From: Ancylobacter vacuolatus
GTDB lineage: Bacteria; Pseudomonadota; Alphaproteobacteria; Rhizobiales; Xanthobacteraceae
Length of the DNA stretch: 64,000 nt
Assembly: GCF_030813595.1 (NCBI RefSeq)
Contig: NZ_JAUSUH010000002.1
Coordinates: forward strand, 248,001-312,000
Direction: 5' to 3'
The number at the start of each line of letters is the position of its first letter. Position 1 is the first letter of the stretch. The notes below the pieces were generated by a model. It saw nothing but the letters and a program-made list of their open reading frames with translations. It was not told the DNA's origin and made no database searches. This document shows positions 17,614 to 27,534 of this stretch, piece by piece. Both the position numbers and the translations under genes were made by a program.

Positions 17614-18717
17614 TCAGAGCGTGCCGGCTTTGAAGTCGTTCCAGATCTGCAGGCGCCGCTCGAAATCTTCCGGCTTCTGCAGGATGACCAGCTTTTCCCA
17701 GAAATCGCCGGCCTGCGAGTCGGGAATGTTGGTGCGCTTGAGCGTCGCCTCGCTCACGCCGCCGGCCTTGGCCTCGCTGAGGTCGAGCACGCCATTATTG
17801 GTCGAGGATTCGATGAAACGGGCCTGCCACTTGGTCGAGAGATTGTCGTTGATGAACTTGTAGACGATGTCGCGGTCGCCCTTTTTCGAGACGCCGGTGC
17901 AGTCGATCCAGGTGGGCGTGCCTTCCTTCGGCAGCGCATAGGCGAAGTTCTTGCCCTTGTCCTGCAGCGAGGTGACGACCGCGATGTTCTGGCAATAGCC
18001 GAGGAGCGCCTCGCCGGCGGCATAGATGGTGACGGCATCGTCGAAGCCACGGGCGATGGTGCGGATCTGCGGGCGTAGCGTGCGCAGCGCCTCCTCGCAG
18101 GCGGCGAAATCGGCGTCCGTCAGGTTGAACGGGTCCTTGGCGCCGACCGCGAGCGCGATCATCGGAAAGCAGATGGTGCAATCGTCGAAGATGTTGACCT
18201 TGCCGCGATATTTCGGGTCCCACAGCGCCTTCCAGCTGTCCGGCGCGGGCATGGCGTCGGCATTGTACATCAGCGGCTGGGTGCCCCAGTTGTAGGGCAC
18301 GGCCACCACCTCGCCGCCGACATCGGTGTATTTCTTCCAGTCGAGATTGGGGGTGATGTTCTTGATGTTCGGCACCTTGGCGGTGTCAAACGGCACGATC
18401 AGCCCGGCTTCCTTGAAGCGCGGCAGCGAGCCGGTCTCGATATACATCACGTCCGGCTGCACCGCGCCGGAGAAGGGCTGCGAGAACAATTCGTCGACCG
18501 AGCCGATGACGACCGGCTTCACCTCGACGCCATTGGCCTCGCCCCATTCCTTGCACCAGGCGGGGTCGTGATAGGTCTCCCAGGTCAGCAGCACGATCGG
18601 CTCCTGCGCATAGGCCCGACGCAGAACGCCGGGGGCGGCGAGCGTGGCAGCGGCCGCGCCCATGCCCTTCAGGACGCCGCGCCGCGAGGGCGCCCAATCT
18701 CCAGTATGGAAGGTCAT
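17614..18717 (-). CDS. ABC transporter substrate-binding protein, PotD/PotF-like, TAT signal
   Basis: A 367-residue extracytoplasmic protein. The N-terminus has SRRGVLKGMGAAAATLAAPG, a twin-arginine-type signal, with cleavage near AYAQE. The mature part opens with IVLLTWETYHDPAW and later has AVPYNWGTQPLMYNADAM, typical of the PotD/PotF-like SBP_bac_8 group. I start at ATG 18717 because AGGGGA lies seven bases upstream; the frame is open 96 bases further as noise. It is the first gene of the importer operon, and its start is 32 bases from the predicted sigma-54 start point. Confidence 0.9.
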   Translation of the reverse strand: MTFHTGDWAPSRRGVLKGMGAAAATLAAPGVLRRAYAQEPIVLLTWETYHDPAWCKEWGEANGVEVKPVVIGSVDELFSQPFSGAVQPDVMYIETGSLPRFKEAGLIVPFDTAKVPNIKNITPNLDWKKYTDVGGEVVAVPYNWGTQPLMYNADAMPAPDSWKALWDPKYRGKVNIFDDCTICFPMIALAVGAKDPFNLTDADFAACEEALRTLRPQIRTIARGFDDAVTIYAAGEALLGYCQNIAVVTSLQDKGKNFAYALPKEGTPTWIDCTGVSKKGDRDIVYKFINDNLSTKWQARFIESSTNNGVLDLSEAKAGGVSEATLKRTNIPDSQAGDFWEKLVILQKPEDFERRLQIWNDFKAGTL

Positions 18718-18760
18718 TTTTTTCCCCTGTGTTCGGCCTTTCCGGCCGACACCCGGTTCG

Positions 18761-18775
18761 GCAACTCTCGTGCCA
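18761..18775 (-). promoter_or_regulatory. Sigma-54 promoter of the second ABC importer operon
   Basis: On the minus strand TGGCACG-AGAG-TTGC matches every defined base of the -24/-12 core consensus. The start point would be near 18749, 32 bases before ATG 18717. Its position next to an AcoR-like sigma-54 activator gene and 129 bases from a perfect palindrome strongly supports function. Confidence 0.8.
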
Positions 18776-18903
18776 TCCGGATTTTTCCCGATCTTGAAAG
18801 ATGATTTCAGCACTTCTGGTCATTCGGGATGGATGATTTAAAGCTTAGAGCAGGCCGCTTCGCGCGTGTTGCTGGATTGCCGGGACGAAATACCACTCAA
18901 TAG

Positions 18904-19001
18904 TGCGACAGTGTCGCATCGCGGCGCAGCGGTGAGACAGGATCGCGCGAAGGCGACGCTGTTTCAAGGATGAGCCGGCCGCTGTCGCAGAGGCGCGACA
19001 G
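18904..19001. promoter_or_regulatory. Enhancer-like palindromes for a sigma-54 activator
   Basis: TGCGACA-G-TGTCGCA at 18904-18918 is a perfect 15-base odd palindrome. TGAGACA follows at 18933-18939, and CTGTCGC-N6-GCGACAG at 18982-19001 is another dyad. All fit a TGNGACA half-site and lie 129-226 bases upstream of the sigma-54 promoter. I infer they bind the activator encoded at 19049-21118. Confidence 0.55.
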
Positions 19002-19048
19002 GGCGGCGTGACAGGGCGCCGTGACGGAGGGAGGCGCAGCGGCGAGGT

Positions 19049-21118
<2,070 letters not shown>

Positions 21119-21148
21119 CGCGGTCCCCGGTTCCGCCCCCAAGCTTAA

Positions 21149-21178
21149 ATTGTGCGCAGCACAAAGTTTAATCGTCAA
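21149..21178 (-). promoter_or_regulatory. Candidate promoter and operator of the activator gene
   Basis: On the minus strand TTGACG, 18 bases, CACAAT. The -10 is overlapped by a perfect dyad TTGTGC-GCA-GCACAA at 21150-21164, a likely repressor or autoregulator site. Transcription would begin near 21142, 24 bases before ATG 21118. Confidence 0.4.
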
Positions 21179-21208
21179 CCCGCTTCCTCCTCGCTCGGTG
21201 CGGAAACG

Positions 21209-21236
21209 AAAAAGGGGGCCGGCTGTGCCGGCCCCC
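21209..21236 (-). terminator. Intrinsic terminator after the FAD oxidase gene
   Basis: A ten-base-pair stem GGGGGCCGGC / GCCGGCCCCC with loop TGT at 21214-21236 is followed on the minus strand by a run of five T residues. It lies five bases after the stop codon at 21241 and should end the transcript that starts at the 23704 sigma-54 promoter. Confidence 0.8.
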
Positions 21237-21240
21237 TCGC

Positions 21241-22509
21241 TCAGGCGAAGAGCATGCGCAGATGGTCGTTGAGGAAGACCCCGTCCGGGTCCATCTCGCG
21301 GCGCAGGCGCTTGAAGGCGTCGTATTTCGGGTAGATCCGCTCCAGCCGCTCCGGCGTCATGAAATGGTGCTTGCCCCAGTGCGGGCGCCCGTCATAGCGG
21401 TCGAGAATGGCATCGGCGTCGCGCAGCATGGCCCAGCTCGCCTCCTCCAGCGGGCCGGAAATCGACAGGGCATAGCCGTCGCGTTCGGAATAGGCGGAGA
21501 GATAGGTGTCGTCGCCCTTCACCGCCCGGCATTCGACCGGGTAGATGGCTTCGGGGTATTTGGTCTGGAACATGCGCCGCACCTCGGCGAAGCATTCCTC
21601 GAAGCGGCCGAACGGCACGGCGTATTCGATCTCGCGGAAATTCGGCACATAGTCGTTGGGGTAGATGATGGAGGAATGGTCGAATTCCTCCCCCGGCCCC
21701 AGCGTCGGCGCCGGCTCGGCCACCGGCACGGCGTTATAGGTCCGCATGTGGCAGAAATCGAAGTCGCGCGTCGTCTTCGAGGGCACCGCGCCGCCGGGCA
21801 GCTCATAGAGATCCGCCGATTCCCGGCGCGGCAGCCAGAAGAACCAGAAGGTGCGGTTGGCCTCCAGCAGCGCATGCAGGTTACTGAGGCAGTCCTCGGT
21901 GTCGGTGTTCCATGAGCGTTTGTGGATGTTGTAGGATGGCACCGCCTGCAGGGTGAGCGACACCACCAGGCCGAACATGCCGATCGAGGTGCGGAACGCC
22001 TTGAACAGTTCGCCATCGGCGGCCGAGAGGTCGCGCAGCTCGCCCTCCGCCGTGACGATGCGGGCGCCGACGAGGTGGGTGGAGAGGCAGGCCAGCGTCT
22101 TGCCGGCGCCATGGGTGCCGGTCATCATCGCGCCGATTACCGCCTGCCGGTCAATGTCGCCCTGATTGTTCAGCGACATGCCGTGCTCGCGCAGATATTT
22201 GGTCAGCGCGCTGATGCGCAGGCCCGGCCGCACCGTGACCTGCAGCTTCTCCTTGTCGACCGCGACCACCTGATTGAAGGCATCGAAGTCGATATGCACC
22301 CCCGGTGTCGGCACGATGGCGGGGTTGGAATGGCCGGCGCCGCTGGCGCGGACCGGCAGACCCTGCCTGCGCGCCTCGCGCACGATGGCGCAGACCTCTT
22401 CCTCGCTGGTCGGACGGGCGGTGTAGCGCGGCACGAAATACTGCTCGCCAAACCAGTTCCACCAGAGCTTTCCGGGCTGCAGCAGCCCGGCCGTGTCGGC
22501 GCTCGACAT
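21241..22509 (-). CDS. FAD-binding oxidase, D-arabinono-1,4-lactone oxidase family
   Basis: A 422-residue protein. The N-terminal half is a PCMH/VAO-type FAD domain: RPTSEEEVCAIVREARRQGL, then VRASGAGHSNPAIVPTPGV, and GMSLNNQGDIDRQAVIGAMM with TGTHGAG. The C-terminal half is the ALO domain, with GRPHWGKHHF and DPDGVFLNDHLRMLFA. Family members oxidise sugar lactones, alditols or related alcohols with O2. Start ATG 22509 has GGAGAG eight bases upstream; ATG 22515 is an alternative. It follows the monooxygenase gene by 19 bases, so both share one transcript. The real substrate in this context is unknown. Confidence 0.85.
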   Translation of the reverse strand: MSSADTAGLLQPGKLWWNWFGEQYFVPRYTARPTSEEEVCAIVREARRQGLPVRASGAGHSNPAIVPTPGVHIDFDAFNQVVAVDKEKLQVTVRPGLRISALTKYLREHGMSLNNQGDIDRQAVIGAMMTGTHGAGKTLACLSTHLVGARIVTAEGELRDLSAADGELFKAFRTSIGMFGLVVSLTLQAVPSYNIHKRSWNTDTEDCLSNLHALLEANRTFWFFWLPRRESADLYELPGGAVPSKTTRDFDFCHMRTYNAVPVAEPAPTLGPGEEFDHSSIIYPNDYVPNFREIEYAVPFGRFEECFAEVRRMFQTKYPEAIYPVECRAVKGDDTYLSAYSERDGYALSISGPLEEASWAMLRDADAILDRYDGRPHWGKHHFMTPERLERIYPKYDAFKRLRREMDPDGVFLNDHLRMLFA

Positions 22510-22528
22510 CTTCATTCTCTCCAGCGGT

Positions 22529-23653
22529 TCAGACGGCGATCGCCGACAGCTCTTCACCCGGCGCCGTTTCGCCCAGCGCCGCATTGACGATGGGCATCAC
22601 CCGCCTGGCAAGCAGTTCCATCGAGCGGCGCATCGCCGGCTTGTCCTCCCATTCATGCGAGGTCATCATCAGCGTGCCGAACGGGCCGACCTCCTCGCGC
22701 AATTCGAGGATCTTGCGCGCCACCGTTTCCGGGCTGCCATAGATGACGAAATGGTCGCGCACCATCTGCGGCGTGATGGTGGCGGGATCGGTGTCGCGGA
22801 AGGGGGCGAGCAGGCCCGCCGCGCCCATGCGCTGATACACCTGGAACATGTAGTCATAGTACCAGTCATAGGCGCCGCCGGCCTTCTTCACCACGCGCTC
22901 GGCCTCCGCGTCAGTGTCGGCGACATGGATGGAGCGGGCGACGCGCCACTTCGAGCCATCCGGCGTCTTGCCGAGCTTGCCGAGTTCGTCGCAATAGGTT
23001 TCCCAATGGGTCTTCACCACCCAGGAGGCGACGAAATTGGCCGAGATCGGCATGAAGTCGTTGCGCGCGGCGACGCGCATCGAGCCGGAATAGGGGCTCG
23101 ACACCGACACCGCCAGCGGGGGGTGCGGCCGGGTCAGGGTCTTGGGCAGGATGCCGACGCCAAGGTCCGGCCAGTAGCTCCTGGAGAGCTTCACGTTCCA
23201 GAATTTGCCCTCGATGTCATAGGGCGGATCGGAGGCCCAGATCTTCTTCATGATGGCGATGGAATCGAGCATCATCGCGTTGCGATCCGCGTCCTCCATG
23301 CCGAACACTTCGAAATCCGAGCCGAGGCCGCCGGTGCCGATGCCCAGCAAAAGGCGGCCGGGCGCGAGATGGTCCAGCAGCGCGACATGCGAGGCGGCCA
23401 TGACAGGGTGATAGAGCGGCAGCGGCAGCACGCCGGTGCCGAGCTTGATGCGTTTGGTCTGCGGCGCCATATGCGCCAGGAACATGAGCGGCGAGGAAAT
23501 CTGCTCGATCTCCGCCGAATAATGCTCGCCGATCCACGCTTCCTCGAAGCCCAGCTCGTCCGCCAGCTTGAAGGCCTCGATATCCTCGGCCAGGGCGGTG
23601 GGATAATGCCTGTTGACCGAATGAAGCGGCATCATGAAGAAGGAAAGCAGCAC
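22529..23653 (-). CDS. LLM-class flavin-dependent monooxygenase (luciferase-like)
   Basis: A 374-residue TIM-barrel flavoprotein of the bacterial-luciferase superfamily. Landmarks are FFMMPLHSVNRHYPTALAED at the start, WIGEHYSAEIEQISSP, RIKLGTGVLPLPLYHPV and LLLGIGTGGLGSD. These enzymes use reduced FMN supplied by a separate reductase to hydroxylate or cleave small organics; a matching flavin reductase is at 29352-29852. I start at GTG 23653, which has AAGGGAGA upstream and gives the family's usual N-terminus. A sigma-54 promoter lies 51 bases before it. Resemblance is to limonene-type and N-heterocycle oxygenases, and more distantly RutA; the substrate is not readable. Confidence 0.85.
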   Translation of the reverse strand: MLLSFFMMPLHSVNRHYPTALAEDIEAFKLADELGFEEAWIGEHYSAEIEQISSPLMFLAHMAPQTKRIKLGTGVLPLPLYHPVMAASHVALLDHLAPGRLLLGIGTGGLGSDFEVFGMEDADRNAMMLDSIAIMKKIWASDPPYDIEGKFWNVKLSRSYWPDLGVGILPKTLTRPHPPLAVSVSSPYSGSMRVAARNDFMPISANFVASWVVKTHWETYCDELGKLGKTPDGSKWRVARSIHVADTDAEAERVVKKAGGAYDWYYDYMFQVYQRMGAAGLLAPFRDTDPATITPQMVRDHFVIYGSPETVARKILELREEVGPFGTLMMTSHEWEDKPAMRRSMELLARRVMPIVNAALGETAPGEELSAIAV

Positions 23654-23703
23654 GACGGTCTCCCTTGACTGCGACCGGCAACGTGCCGGCAAAGCACCCT
23701 TCG

Positions 23704-23718
23704 GCAAGGCCCGTGCCA
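23704..23718 (-). promoter_or_regulatory. Sigma-54 promoter of the monooxygenase-FAD oxidase operon
   Basis: On the minus strand TGGCACG-GGCC-TTGC, a perfect core identical over 15 bases to the promoters at 25942 and 29063. The start would be near 23692, 39 bases before GTG 23653. A TGTCTCA half-site lies at 23781-23787, 63 bases upstream. Confidence 0.8.
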
Positions 23719-23734
23719 GAGGCTTAAGCCTCTG
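23717..23734. repeat. 18-base perfect palindrome overlapping the sigma-54 promoter edge
   Basis: CAGAGGCTTAAGCCTCTG is a perfect palindrome abutting the -24 element of the 23704 promoter. It may be an operator or the 3' hairpin of the convergent-strand upstream gene 23827-25101; no U-run follows on either strand. Confidence 0.45.
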
Positions 23735-23826
23735 ATTTAACAACACTCTTCATCATGAACCCGCCACCCCGGCGCCGGCCTGTCTCATTGCGGAGAATGC
23801 CGGCGCGCCGCTGCGAATCCCCGCTC

Positions 23827-25101
23827 TCAGAACCGCGTGGCGGCGAAGGGGGCGAGGTCGAGGGCGGGCGGGCGCCCGGCGATGAGGTCGGCCACCGCCA
23901 TGCCGGTGCGGGCGGCGGAGGCGAGGCCGACATGGCCATGGCCGAAGGCATAGACCACATCAGCGCAGGCGCTGGCCCGGCCGATGACGGGCAGCGAATC
24001 CGGCATGGAGGGGCGGAAGCCCATCCAGCGCGACACCCGCGCTTCCGGATGATGCGGGGCGAGGCCGGGAAACAGCCTCCGGCCGAGGGTGAGCAGATGC
24101 GCCGCCCGCTTCCAGTCCGGCGGCGCCTCCAGCCCGGCGAACTCGACCGTGCCGGCCATGCGCAGCCCGGTCTCCATCGGCGTCGAGACGAATTTGGCGC
24201 TGGCGTCGAGGATCGGCCGCGCCGGCAGCGCCTCGGGATCGGCGATCAGCACGTGATAGCCGCGCTCGGTGTCGAGCGGCACCTCGTCGCCGAGGCCGGC
24301 GGCGAGCGGGCGGGAATGGGCGCCGCAGGCCACCACCGCCGCCTGGGCGGGGATGAGGCCCGCATCGGTTTCGATGCCCCTGAGCCGCCCGCCCTCCACG
24401 GCGAACCCGAGCGCGCGGGCCTGGATCAGCCGCCCGCCATCGCGCTGGAAGGCGTCGGCGACGGTCCGCACCAGCCGGTTGGGGTTGATCGTATGGCCGC
24501 ACTGGCGGAACAGCGCGCCGATCGTGTAGTCGCGGGAGATCGCCGGCTCGAACGCCCACAGCTCCGGCCCGCGCAGCACCTCGTAGGGGATGTCGTTGGC
24601 GCGGCGCAGCTGATAGCCCAGCGCGTCGCCGGCGAAATCGGCCTCGCTGCGATAGACGGCGAGGAAGCCCTCGCGCCGGATCAGCGCCTCATTGCCGGCA
24701 TGGCGCACCAGCGGCAGCCAGGCGCTGAAGGAATCGTCGAGCAGCGGCTTCAGCGCCCGCGCCTGCGCCTGAACGCGCTCCCGCGTGCCCGACTTTACGA
24801 AGCGGGCGAGCCAGGGCGCCAGCGCGGGCAGGTAGCGCCAGCGGATCGACAGCGGCCCGAGCGGATCAACGAGATAGCCCGGAACCTTCCTCAGCGTGCC
24901 GGGCATCGACATCGGCACCACAGAGGAGGGGGCGAGCACGCCGGCATTGCCAAACGAGGCACCCTCGCCAAGGCCGCCGCGCTCGACCAGCACCACGTCG
25001 TGCCCCTCGCGCAGGAGGAAGCTGGCGGTGGCGACGCCGACCGCGCCGCCGCCAATGACGGCAACGGTGCGCGCGCTGCCGGGCTTCAGGGGAGATGTCA
25101 T
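23827..25101 (-). CDS. D-amino-acid dehydrogenase-like FAD oxidoreductase
   Basis: A 424-residue DadA/DAO-family flavoprotein. The nucleotide motif VAVIGGGAVGVATASFLLRE is at about residues 13-32, followed by LGEGASFGNAGVLAPSSVVP, characteristic of DadA. The C-terminus has WMGFRPSMPDSLPVIGRA and GHGHVGLASAARTG. It should oxidise a D-amino acid or secondary amine, passing electrons to the respiratory chain or O2. It is one of three DAO-family enzymes in the first 25 kb. The upstream region has a TGAGACA site but I found no clear sigma-54 core, so co-regulation with its neighbours is only possible. Confidence 0.87.
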   Translation of the reverse strand: MTSPLKPGSARTVAVIGGGAVGVATASFLLREGHDVVLVERGGLGEGASFGNAGVLAPSSVVPMSMPGTLRKVPGYLVDPLGPLSIRWRYLPALAPWLARFVKSGTRERVQAQARALKPLLDDSFSAWLPLVRHAGNEALIRREGFLAVYRSEADFAGDALGYQLRRANDIPYEVLRGPELWAFEPAISRDYTIGALFRQCGHTINPNRLVRTVADAFQRDGGRLIQARALGFAVEGGRLRGIETDAGLIPAQAAVVACGAHSRPLAAGLGDEVPLDTERGYHVLIADPEALPARPILDASAKFVSTPMETGLRMAGTVEFAGLEAPPDWKRAAHLLTLGRRLFPGLAPHHPEARVSRWMGFRPSMPDSLPVIGRASACADVVYAFGHGHVGLASAARTGMAVADLIAGRPPALDLAPFAATRF

Positions 25102-25517
25102 GGGTCAGACCGCCTTGATGAACCGGCGCAGCACTCGCCGAGGTGATGAAGCGCGCGCGAAAATCGCCCGGAGACGGCCCGCGACGCGCGCTGACATCTA
25201 CAACGAGCCGCGCAATGGAGAACGGATATTATTTTTATTAGATAAAAGCTCGTTCTATCTAAGTATAGATGGAAAATAGACTTCCGTCTTTTCTCACAGT
25301 TGAGACATTAACGTCGCAGAGCTGAGACGTGACGGCGCGCGACCTGCGGCGGCTGGCGCGGTTCGGGCCGAGTAGCGCCAGCGAGGGGCGGGACCGGGGT
25401 GGGAACTCCCCTCGCTGACGCCTGCGTCGGACCAGCGCTAGCGGACGCCGCCGACAGCCCGGATGGCGCCCGTTTCGGGCGCGCATCACGGGTATACGGC
25501 TACGGGTCGCTTTTGGT
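25102..25517. promoter_or_regulatory. 416-base upstream region with AT-rich island and dyad
   Basis: No gene is seen. An AT-rich island at about 25218-25275 contains the dyad TTAGATA-N11-TATCTAA (25238-25262). TGAGACA at 25301-25307, CGTCGCA at 25312-25318 and TGAGACG at 25323-25329 resemble the enhancer half-sites elsewhere in the window. The dyad is about 140 bases upstream of the 25101 start codon. Confidence 0.4.
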
Positions 25518-25880
25518 TCACAGCGCGGCGGTGGCCATCATCTCCACAAGGTTGGCGCCGTCTCCGGCGAGGCGGGATTCCACCGTGGCGCGCGCCGGGG
25601 CGTTGGCGGCGTCGACCCAGCGGTCCCACACCGCGTTCATGGCGGCGAAATCGCCGATGTCGTGCAGCCAGATGGTGACACGCAGCAGCCGGCTCCTGTC
25701 GGTGCCCGCCTTGGCGAGCAGCGCGTCGATCTGCGCGAGCACGTCGGCGGTCTGGGCGGCGACATCGGGCGTCTTCTCCCGCGCGACGACGCCGGCGAGA
25801 TAGACCGTGCCGGCATGCACGACGGCGCGAGAGAGCCGGCCATTGGAGGACAGGCGCTGGATGGAGGACTCGGACGGCAT
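25518..25880 (-). CDS. RidA/YjgF-family enamine deaminase
   Basis: A 120-residue protein of the RidA (Rid) family. GTVYLAGVVA near the start and the conserved arginine in APARATVESRLA near residue 95-105 mark the active-site cleft. RidA proteins hydrolyse reactive enamine/imine intermediates released by amine or amino-acid oxidising enzymes; RutC is a relative in pyrimidine breakdown. ATG 25880 gives the usual length. A perfect sigma-54 promoter lies about 62 bases upstream, and the gene is divergent from the MFS transporter. Context with FAD amine oxidases fits a clean-up role. Confidence 0.87.
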   Translation of the reverse strand: MPSESSIQRLSSNGRLSRAVVHAGTVYLAGVVAREKTPDVAAQTADVLAQIDALLAKAGTDRSRLLRVTIWLHDIGDFAAMNAVWDRWVDAANAPARATVESRLAGDGANLVEMMATAAL

Positions 25881-25941
25881 GGCGATCCTGACGCGGGTGG
25901 GGAGGGAGAGGTGGCGGGCGCACGCGCCGCGGCCGCCTTGC

Positions 25942-25956
25942 GCAAGGCCCGTGCCA
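25942..25956 (-). promoter_or_regulatory. Sigma-54 promoter of the RidA gene
   Basis: On the minus strand TGGCACG-GGCC-TTGC, a perfect core identical to those at 23704 and 29063. The start would be near 25930, about 51 bases before ATG 25880. The half-site array at 26043-26122 begins 87 bases upstream. Confidence 0.8.
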
Positions 25957-26042
25957 AAGGGCGTGCCAAAGATCGTGCGGGCGCGGGAAACGCCGCGCGA
26001 CCGGCCTTTCCGCGCGCGGCGCGCGGCGCCGGACAAGCGGGA

Positions 26043-26122
26043 TGAGACAGGCGGCGGTGAGACCGACGCGCGGCTGAGACAGCGGGCGTGCGACAGCTGA
26101 TGTGACACAGGGGGCTGAGACA
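26043..26122. promoter_or_regulatory. Array of TGNGACA half-sites between divergent sigma-54 promoters
   Basis: Exact copies are TGAGACA at 26043-26049, 26075-26081 and 26116-26122, TGCGACA at 26089-26095 and TGTGACA at 26101-26107. TGAGACC at 26058-26064 is a near copy. All are in the same orientation, at steps of 12-17 bases. The array lies 87 bases from the RidA promoter and 117 bases from the MFS promoter, ideal for a shared enhancer. Confidence 0.6.
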
Positions 26123-26238
26123 GCGCGCGATGCCGCCCGCGGCCGCACCCCGCCTCGCCCGTTGCCCGTTGCCCGTTGCCCCTTGCCCCTTGCCCCGGCG
26201 GGCCTGCCGGGCCATGAAACGCCCCGTGGCGGGTGCGC

Positions 26239-26253
26239 TGGCACGCATCCTGC
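26239..26253 (+). promoter_or_regulatory. Candidate sigma-54 promoter of the MFS transporter gene
   Basis: TGGCACG-CATC-CTGC has a perfect -24 element and one mismatch in the -12 element. The start would be near 26265, 29 bases before ATG 26294. It faces away from the RidA promoter across the shared half-site array. Confidence 0.6.
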
Positions 26254-26293
26254 CCAAGGTCCGGCAGAAAGACGCGACGGAGGCCCACCGGCC

Positions 26294-27511
26294 ATGGCGG
26301 CGTCTCGGCCGGAAGTGAGACTGGGAAGACGCATGAGTGAGTTGTCGGTCGCGGGTGAGCGGCGTGCGCTGTTCGCCTCGCGCGTGGCCGTGAGTGCCAT
26401 TTTCTTCGTCGGCGGCTGCGGGCTGACGCTGTGGGCGACCTATATTCCCATCCTCAAGGCCCGCGCCGGGCTGGATGACGCGCAGATCGGGCTGGTGCTG
26501 ATGTGCGTCTCGCTCGGCTGCCTGTGCGGCATGCCGGCGGCCGGTTTCCTGCGCCCGAGGCTTGGCCCGCTGCGCGCCGGCGCGCTGGCTGGCCTCGCCT
26601 TCGCCGCCGCCAGCTTCGGCCCGGCACTGGGCGTCACCCTGCCGCTGCTGGCGCTGTCGGCGGCGCTGTTCGGCCTGTGCTTCGGCTTTCTCGATGTGTG
26701 CATGAACTCGCACGCCTCGGCGCTGGAGCGCGAGGTCGGGCGGCCGATCATGTCCTCGGCGCACGCTTTTTTCAGCCTCGGCACCGTCGCCGGGGCGCTG
26801 GCCGGGGGCACGCTGATCGGCTTCGGCTTCGACCCGCCGCTCGGCATGGGCCTCGCAAGCGCGGGGCTGGTGGCGCTGGCGCTGGCGGCGATGCCCTGGC
26901 TCTGGCTGCCGGAACACCATGTGCGCGAGGCGGCCGACACCTCGGTGTTCCGCCTGCCCAACCGCACCATGGCCGGCATCGGCGTGCTGACCGTGCTGGC
27001 CTTCGTCATCGAACTGGCGCTGATCGACTGGGGCGCGCTCTATCTGGTGCAGGCGATGGGCTCCGCCCCGGCGCAGGCGGCGTCCGGCGTCGCCGCCTTC
27101 TCGGTGGCGATGACCACCGGCCGGCTGTTGGGCGACCGCATCACCCGCGCGCTGGGCGCGGTGACGACGATCCAGATTTCCGCCGCCATCGCCTTTGCCG
27201 GCGTGGCGCTGGTCGTGTTCGCGCCGACCACGCTGGCGGCGCTGCCGGGCTTCGCCATTGCCGGGCTCGGCATCGCCAATCTTGTGCCGATCCTGTTCTC
27301 GCTGAGCGGGCGGATGCCGGGCATTCCGCCCAATGCCGGCATCGCCATGACGGTGACGATCGCCTATGGCGGCGGGCTGTTCGGCCCGCCGCTGATCGGC
27401 TTCGTCGCTCATGCGCTGGATCTGCGCGCCGCCTTCCTGATGCTGACCGTCGGCGCGCTGGTGATCGTCGTGGCGGTGCGCGCGGTCATTCCCCGCGCCC
27501 TGCGCCACTGA
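26294..27511 (+). CDS. MFS transporter
   Basis: A 405-residue major facilitator with about twelve hydrophobic segments, starting with VAVSAIFFVGGCGLTLWATY. GLCFGFLDVCMNSHASALE and SSAHAFFSLGTVAGALAGG place it in the group of small-molecule MFS carriers without a known substrate (FucP/YfkF-like region). I start at ATG 26294 because GGAGG lies ten bases upstream and the distance to the sigma-54 start is 29; ATG 26333 (MSELSV) is the alternative. It is convergent with the aldehyde dehydrogenase. Import or export of the pathway compound is inferred from shared regulation. Confidence 0.82.
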   Translation: MAASRPEVRLGRRMSELSVAGERRALFASRVAVSAIFFVGGCGLTLWATYIPILKARAGLDDAQIGLVLMCVSLGCLCGMPAAGFLRPRLGPLRAGALAGLAFAAASFGPALGVTLPLLALSAALFGLCFGFLDVCMNSHASALEREVGRPIMSSAHAFFSLGTVAGALAGGTLIGFGFDPPLGMGLASAGLVALALAAMPWLWLPEHHVREAADTSVFRLPNRTMAGIGVLTVLAFVIELALIDWGALYLVQAMGSAPAQAASGVAAFSVAMTTGRLLGDRITRALGAVTTIQISAAIAFAGVALVVFAPTTLAALPGFAIAGLGIANLVPILFSLSGRMPGIPPNAGIAMTVTIAYGGGLFGPPLIGFVAHALDLRAAFLMLTVGALVIVVAVRAVIPRALRH

Positions 27512-27534
27512 GGGCCGGGGCGCCGGCTTTGGCG

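Larger units (their letters stand above)
18718..19048. other. Regulatory intergenic region between importer operon and activator gene
   Basis: These 331 bases contain no gene. They hold a near-perfect sigma-54 promoter (18761-18775), a perfect odd palindrome TGCGACA-G-TGTCGCA (18904-18918), TGAGACA (18933-18939) and an inverted pair CTGTCGC-N6-GCGACAG (18982-19001). That is the layout expected for an enhancer-dependent promoter. Confidence 0.6.

Noticed and set aside
23680-23699. Second sigma-54-like sequence GCAACGTGCC beside the 23704 promoter
   Set aside because: The four-base spacer between the -12 and -24 elements is absent, so the geometry is wrong.
27514-27530. Hairpin GCCGG-GGCG-CCGGC followed by TTT between the MFS and aldehyde dehydrogenase genes
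   Set aside because: The five-base stem and three T residues are too weak to call a terminator in this GC-rich background.
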